Assembly (NCBI GenBank): GCA_949300145.1
Contig: CASGDA010000005.1
Span: 1-64,000 of the forward strand
Length of the DNA stretch: 64,000 nt
Direction: 5' to 3'
Source: an uncultured Treponema sp.
Lineage (GTDB): Bacteria > Spirochaetota > Spirochaetia > Treponematales > Treponemataceae
Below the pieces are notes generated by a model. The model did no database searches, had not been told where the DNA came from, and saw only the letters and a list, made by a program, of their open reading frames with translations. Below, piece after piece: positions 60,682 to 64,000 of the stretch; the first letter of the stretch is position 1; every line of letters begins with the position of its first letter. The translations under genes and the position numbers were made by a program.

Positions 60682-62069
60682 ACAAAGGTTTGATAACAGC
60701 TTACAGCGCCGTTGCCTTCGCAATTCTGGCGGCGGCCGTTTTATGGTTTTCTATTTCGGTATCATCGGAAGCCAGCAGAGGAACTGAAGAAGCGGAACGC
60801 ACTTTTTCGTGGCTGAGCCGTGAAGCCTCCCAGAATTCCTACTCCCTCGGTTTTTTGACGGATGCTTACATCGAAAAAATGACGGAAGTATGCAGAACAA
60901 CGAACACCCTCTCCGCCATGACAATTTCAACTCCTTCAGGAACCATCTTCGCATGGCCGAGGGAATCAGAGGTCTTTGTATATTCTCCCAACGGGGATCC
61001 TTTAATACAGAAAGATTCATTTTTTACACGGATTTTCAATGCCAATATTGATATGGGTGCAAACGCCTCCCCCGCGATACAGATAACAGCCGCGATACGT
61101 GTGCTTCCCCCTTCCGTTATTTTCAATGCCAGCAGGAATTCCTTTATACTGATTTTCCTTGTCTTAATCAGTTCCATCGTAGTGATTCTGGTCACAGGGA
61201 AACCGCAGATTGAAAGCGGCAGATATGCTGATCAGGGCAAGGACTCCTCCGACCCATTGAACGAAGATGACTTCAGCTTCGATTTTGAAACGGAACCATT
61301 AAACGGGCAGGACTCCGAAACAACCTTCCGGGAACCCCTGTTTGAATCATCTCCGGAACCGGAACCTGATTACAGCCTCGAACAGGAATCCCAGGATTAC
61401 ATCCCGGAAAATAATATTGCCGCCGATTCAGGAGAAGAGTACGGCGCACCTTCCTTCCTCCAGAACGAAGGGACAGACAAAAATGATGTTATACCACAGA
61501 TTCAACAGGAGGAAAACAATACCCAGCCGCTGGGATTGTTTTCAAAAACAACAGGCCTAGGGTGGCAGCAGTATCTTGAAGAAAGACTGGAAGCGGAACT
61601 TGTCAGGGCCGCCTCATTTGAACAGGACGTGGGGCTTCTTATTATCAGAATCTTCAATTTGGACAGAACCGATGTTGTTTTCAGGCGTATTGCGGACATC
61701 CTTGTGGAAACATTCAAATACAGGGATATGATTTTTGAATACGGAAACAATGCCTGTGCATGTATTGTTCCCAACTCTAATCTGGACGAAACAATGCAGA
61801 CCGCTGACAAACTTTACAGCGAGGTTACGGATCTTATCGCCCAAATGCAGCGGAAAAATAAAGTCTGCATAGGAATAACAACCCGTACTTCCAGGCTCCT
61901 GCCGGCCTCAAGGATGATAGAGGAAGCTGACACTGCTACAAAAAAAGCCGAAGAGGAAGAGAGTCTGCCTATTGTGGCGTTCCGGGCGAATCCTGATAAA
62001 TACAGGGACTACGTTGTCAAAAACATCGGTAAAGCGGATGTACCGCCCGCGCCCATAACCGAAAGCTGA
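60678..62069 (+). CDS. Membrane protein with degenerate GGDEF-like domain
   Basis: 463 residues. Two membrane segments (about 8-28 and 155-173) enclose an external sensor-like region of about 125 residues. An acidic low-complexity linker (about 185-290) resembles the composition of the neighbouring 1295-residue protein. The last 160 residues fit a GGDEF domain (LEAELVRAASFEQDVGLLII, FRRIADILVETFKYRDMIF, RMIEEADTATKKAEEE), but the GGDEF itself reads EYGNNACACIV, so it should not make cyclic di-GMP. It may still bind a nucleotide or act structurally. It is translated with the DUF115 pair. Confidence 0.75.
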   Translation: MNKGLITAYSAVAFAILAAAVLWFSISVSSEASRGTEEAERTFSWLSREASQNSYSLGFLTDAYIEKMTEVCRTTNTLSAMTISTPSGTIFAWPRESEVFVYSPNGDPLIQKDSFFTRIFNANIDMGANASPAIQITAAIRVLPPSVIFNASRNSFILIFLVLISSIVVILVTGKPQIESGRYADQGKDSSDPLNEDDFSFDFETEPLNGQDSETTFREPLFESSPEPEPDYSLEQESQDYIPENNIAADSGEEYGAPSFLQNEGTDKNDVIPQIQQEENNTQPLGLFSKTTGLGWQQYLEERLEAELVRAASFEQDVGLLIIRIFNLDRTDVVFRRIADILVETFKYRDMIFEYGNNACACIVPNSNLDETMQTADKLYSEVTDLIAQMQRKNKVCIGITTRTSRLLPASRMIEEADTATKKAEEEESLPIVAFRANPDKYRDYVVKNIGKADVPPAPITES

Positions 62070-62088
62070 TGCAAAAAACAGGACAGGG

Positions 62089-62535
62089 TTACACTGAGAG
62101 CTGCAGATAAATCTGATCCGCCAGCCCGAATCCCGCGTTTTTGGTGACAGTGCGGGAGAACTGGTCATAAAGCATATCCTCGTACATACGGGAGGCGAAA
62201 TTATCCTCTCCTGAAAACCCTGATTTTTGTATGGTATTCCGCATGGAGGAAATCATTATCTTTACAAAATAAGATTCAAGTTCAAGCGCCTGGGCATAAA
62301 GTCTGCTTGTTCTGTCTACAGAACCTGTTTGTCCTGAATTTGCGGCCGCTCCCACAGGGGACTTTTCCGAAACCAAAGAAGAAGGAATATCAAAAGGCTG
62401 TAAATAATCTCCGGAAATTCCGAGGGAAAACGCCGTTTCCGCTGCATCGGAAGGATTCAGATTCAAAGAGCCTCCGGAAAGAGCAGAGACCGCATCATAA
62501 TTATTTATTATGGAATTCAGGGTGACACCGTTCAT
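62089..62535 (-). CDS. flgJ: FlgJ-type rod-binding protein (no muramidase domain)
   Basis: 148 residues from the ATG at 62535 (GGGAGG 8 bases upstream; a frame-internal ATG at 62553 lacks a ribosome site). The C-terminal half has the rod-binding domain: ALELESYFVKIMISSMRNTI, FASRMYEDMLYDQFSRTVTK and GFGLADQIYLQL. It has no C-terminal muramidase domain, in contrast to E. coli FlgJ (313 residues), as in many spirochetes and epsilonproteobacteria. It acts in building the periplasmic flagellar rod. It is 28 bases downstream of flgG. Confidence 0.88.
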   Translation of the reverse strand: MNGVTLNSIINNYDAVSALSGGSLNLNPSDAAETAFSLGISGDYLQPFDIPSSLVSEKSPVGAAANSGQTGSVDRTSRLYAQALELESYFVKIMISSMRNTIQKSGFSGEDNFASRMYEDMLYDQFSRTVTKNAGFGLADQIYLQLSV

Positions 62536-62563
62536 TGTAAAACCTCCCGCCACTCAGCATTCA

Positions 62564-63358
62564 TCAACGCTTCAGATTCACCGCGGTTGACAGCATGTTG
62601 TCACTTGTCTGGATGGCCTTTGAACTGAATTCATATGCCCTCTGGGCTACAATCATGCTGACCATTTCATTCACAGCGGAAACGTTGGACATTTCCAGAA
62701 ATTTATGCACCGTTTTCCCGAAACCCTCAAAACCGGGTCTGCCTGCAATTGCATCCCCGCTGGCAGGCGTGGCTTTAAAAAGATTTTCCCCTACAGCGGA
62801 AAGTCCGGCAGGATTCTGGAACCTGTAAAGCTCTATCCGCCCTACTTCAACGGGTTCGTCCAAATCATACACTTTGACGGTAACACGTCCGTCCTGGCTT
62901 ATAGTTATTGTTTCCGGCCTGAATCCTTCAGGAAAAGTCACTTCAGGCAGAGCTTTCAAACCGTTGGATGTAACCAGCTGTCCGAGGGAATCGATTTTAA
63001 ATGAACCGTCCCTGGTATAAGCGTATGTACCGTCATACTGAAGAACACGGAAGAAACCTTCACCCTGTATCGCCAGGTCGGATACGTTTCCGGTATTCTG
63101 AAGGCTTCCCTGGTCAAACATACGCTGGGTGGCGGCGACTTTGACACCGTGCCCCATTTGTACACCCACAGGAGTCAGAGTATCTTCTGTAGCGGGGGTT
63201 CCGGCAGTCCTGACAGTCTGATATAACAAATCCTCAAATTCCACCCTTTGTTTTTTGAAACCGGTTGTGTTAACGTTCGCAAGGTTGTTCGCGACAGCAT
63301 CTATATTAGACTGCTGTCCATTCATACCGGTCGCCGCTGTCCATAAACTTCTTACCAT
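62564..63358 (-). CDS. flgG: Flagellar basal-body rod protein FlgG
   Basis: 264 residues with GGGAG before the ATG at 63358. FlgG hallmarks: MVRSLWTAATGMNGQQ, DAVANNLANVNTTGFKKQR, DLAIQGEGFFRVL, YTRDGSFKIDS, and the C-terminal EMSNVSAVNEMVSMIVAQRA with YEFSSKAIQTSDNMLSTA. Length matches FlgG (about 260). It forms the distal rod of the periplasmic flagellum. Confidence 0.96.
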   Translation of the reverse strand: MVRSLWTAATGMNGQQSNIDAVANNLANVNTTGFKKQRVEFEDLLYQTVRTAGTPATEDTLTPVGVQMGHGVKVAATQRMFDQGSLQNTGNVSDLAIQGEGFFRVLQYDGTYAYTRDGSFKIDSLGQLVTSNGLKALPEVTFPEGFRPETITISQDGRVTVKVYDLDEPVEVGRIELYRFQNPAGLSAVGENLFKATPASGDAIAGRPGFEGFGKTVHKFLEMSNVSAVNEMVSMIVAQRAYEFSSKAIQTSDNMLSTAVNLKR

Positions 63359-63413
63359 ATCTCCCTTCCTGCACCTGCCGGATCAATAATCCGGATTGTT
63401 GACAACAAAAATA

Positions 63414-64000
63414 TTACCTGCCCACACGGACAACTTCATTCCATAACTTTGACATCATGGAATCTTCCGCCTGAATCGTCTTTTGATTCGCTTCGTAAGC
63501 CCTGTTAATTTCTATCATCCGGACCATTTCATTCACAACATTCACGTTTGACGCTTCAATGAATCCCTGAGTGACAACAGGACGCTTCTCTCCCTCTGCC
63601 GGAACCGCGGGACCTGAAACTGCGGAATCCTTGTACAGGCTGGAACCCTGTTTTGTGATATATCTGGGATTCTCAAAAGTCACAAGCTTCAATCTGTCCA
63701 ATAAAACAGAGTCAGCCTCATCATCCGAAATCGGGCGGACATAAATTTCACCGTCTTTATTCACTGTATATTCTGAGTCACGGAGAAAAATCCTTCCGTT
63801 TTCACCGAGAACAGGATAACCTTCTTTCGTAACCAAATAACCCTCAACCCCGACATGAAAATTGCCGTTGCGGGTATATCTTTCGCCGGACGGTGTCTGG
63901 ACGGCAAAAAAGCCCTCGCCTTCCAGAGCAAAATCCGAGTCGGATGAAGTCTGCTTCAAAGATCCCTGCTCAAAATCAGTGAAAAGCTCGTTCAATTCCA
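63414..64000 (-). CDS. flgF: FlgF/FlgG-like flagellar rod protein, 5' end outside the window
   Basis: The last 195 or so residues of a flagellar rod/hook protein: DFALEGEGFFAVQTPSGERY, TRNGNFHVGVEGYLVTKEG and the C-terminal ASNVNVVNEMVRMIEINRAY with EANQKTIQAEDSMMSKLWNE. The N-terminal rod motif lies beyond base 64000, so FlgF and a second FlgG copy cannot be fully told apart; position directly before flgG favours FlgF. It is followed by flgG after a 55-base gap. Confidence 0.82.
   Translation of the reverse strand, partial: ELNELFTDFEQGSLKQTSSDSDFALEGEGFFAVQTPSGERYTRNGNFHVGVEGYLVTKEGYPVLGENGRIFLRDSEYTVNKDGEIYVRPISDDEADSVLLDRLKLVTFENPRYITKQGSSLYKDSAVSGPAVPAEGEKRPVVTQGFIEASNVNVVNEMVRMIEINRAYEANQKTIQAEDSMMSKLWNEVVRVGR

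Noticed and set aside
1-64000. CRISPR arrays, prophage genes, toxin-antitoxin pairs, tRNA and rRNA genes.
   Set aside because: No evenly spaced direct repeats with unique spacers, no phage structural genes, and no tRNA- or rRNA-like segments were seen. The only long direct repeats are within coding sequence.

Overview
The window looks like chromosomal DNA of a treponeme-type spirochete. The evidence is a P83/100-family antigen gene, spirochete-style flagellar rod genes (flgF/flgG/flgJ), two DUF115 motility-associated genes, a very large acidic repeat protein, an Rnf-like cluster, and a compact layout with many ATGA overlaps and GTG/TTG starts. The assignment is inferred from gene content only; no database search was possible.

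Layout. 1-260 is the right end of an IS3-family insertion sequence. 382-2506 (-) is lemA with two TPM-domain genes. 2637-6528 (+) holds an omptin-like outer-membrane protease, an NTF2-like/GGDEF protein, a small barrel-like protein and a BspA-type lipoprotein. 6615-8117 (+) holds a Cys-cluster protein and an MBL-fold hydrolase. 8157-13633 (+) is mltG-dnaG-rpoD plus a zinc-ribbon coiled-coil gene, followed by RNase P RNA (13671-14044). 14073-20669 (+) is a TPR gene and the rod-shape operon mreB-mreC-mreD-mrdA-rodA. 20748-27894 holds a Gfo/Idh/MocA dehydrogenase, a GldG/DUF4340 pair, RNase Z, a nicotinamidase-like hydrolase and a FemAB-like transferase. 27909-32311 (-) is metG and a GH57-like protein. 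32378-38480 (-) is a divergent Rnf-like operon headed by a DUF212/PAP2-like gene and an unknown membrane protein. 38595-46366 is RNA-modification and processing genes (RluA-type, CCA/poly(A) polymerase-type, TrmA/RumA-type), a P-loop/Asp23-like fusion, a PQQ-propeller/HEAT protein and P83/100. 46382-53474 holds a DEAH helicase, hemW, a LepB-like gene, smpB, Sua5-like and FtsB-like genes. 53635-62069 (+) holds the 1295-residue acidic repeat protein, the DUF115 pair and a degenerate-GGDEF membrane protein. 62089-64000 (-) is flgJ, flgG and a partial flgF-like gene.

Main observations. (1) The Rnf-like operon keeps its subunit order (C-D-G-E-A) but has no rnfB beside it. By eye its subunits lack the residues Rnf uses to hold FMN and the membrane iron-sulfur cluster; only the two 4Fe-4S motifs of RnfC are intact. 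(2) At least ten operon-first genes have a sigma70-type promoter whose -10 box ends 6-10 nt before the start codon, with no Shine-Dalgarno sequence, which predicts leaderless or near-leaderless mRNAs. (3) Several proteins keep a family fold but lack catalytic residues: the GH57-like protein, the LepB-like protein and a GGDEF-like domain. (4) A P-loop NTPase is fused to an Asp23/Gls24-like domain.
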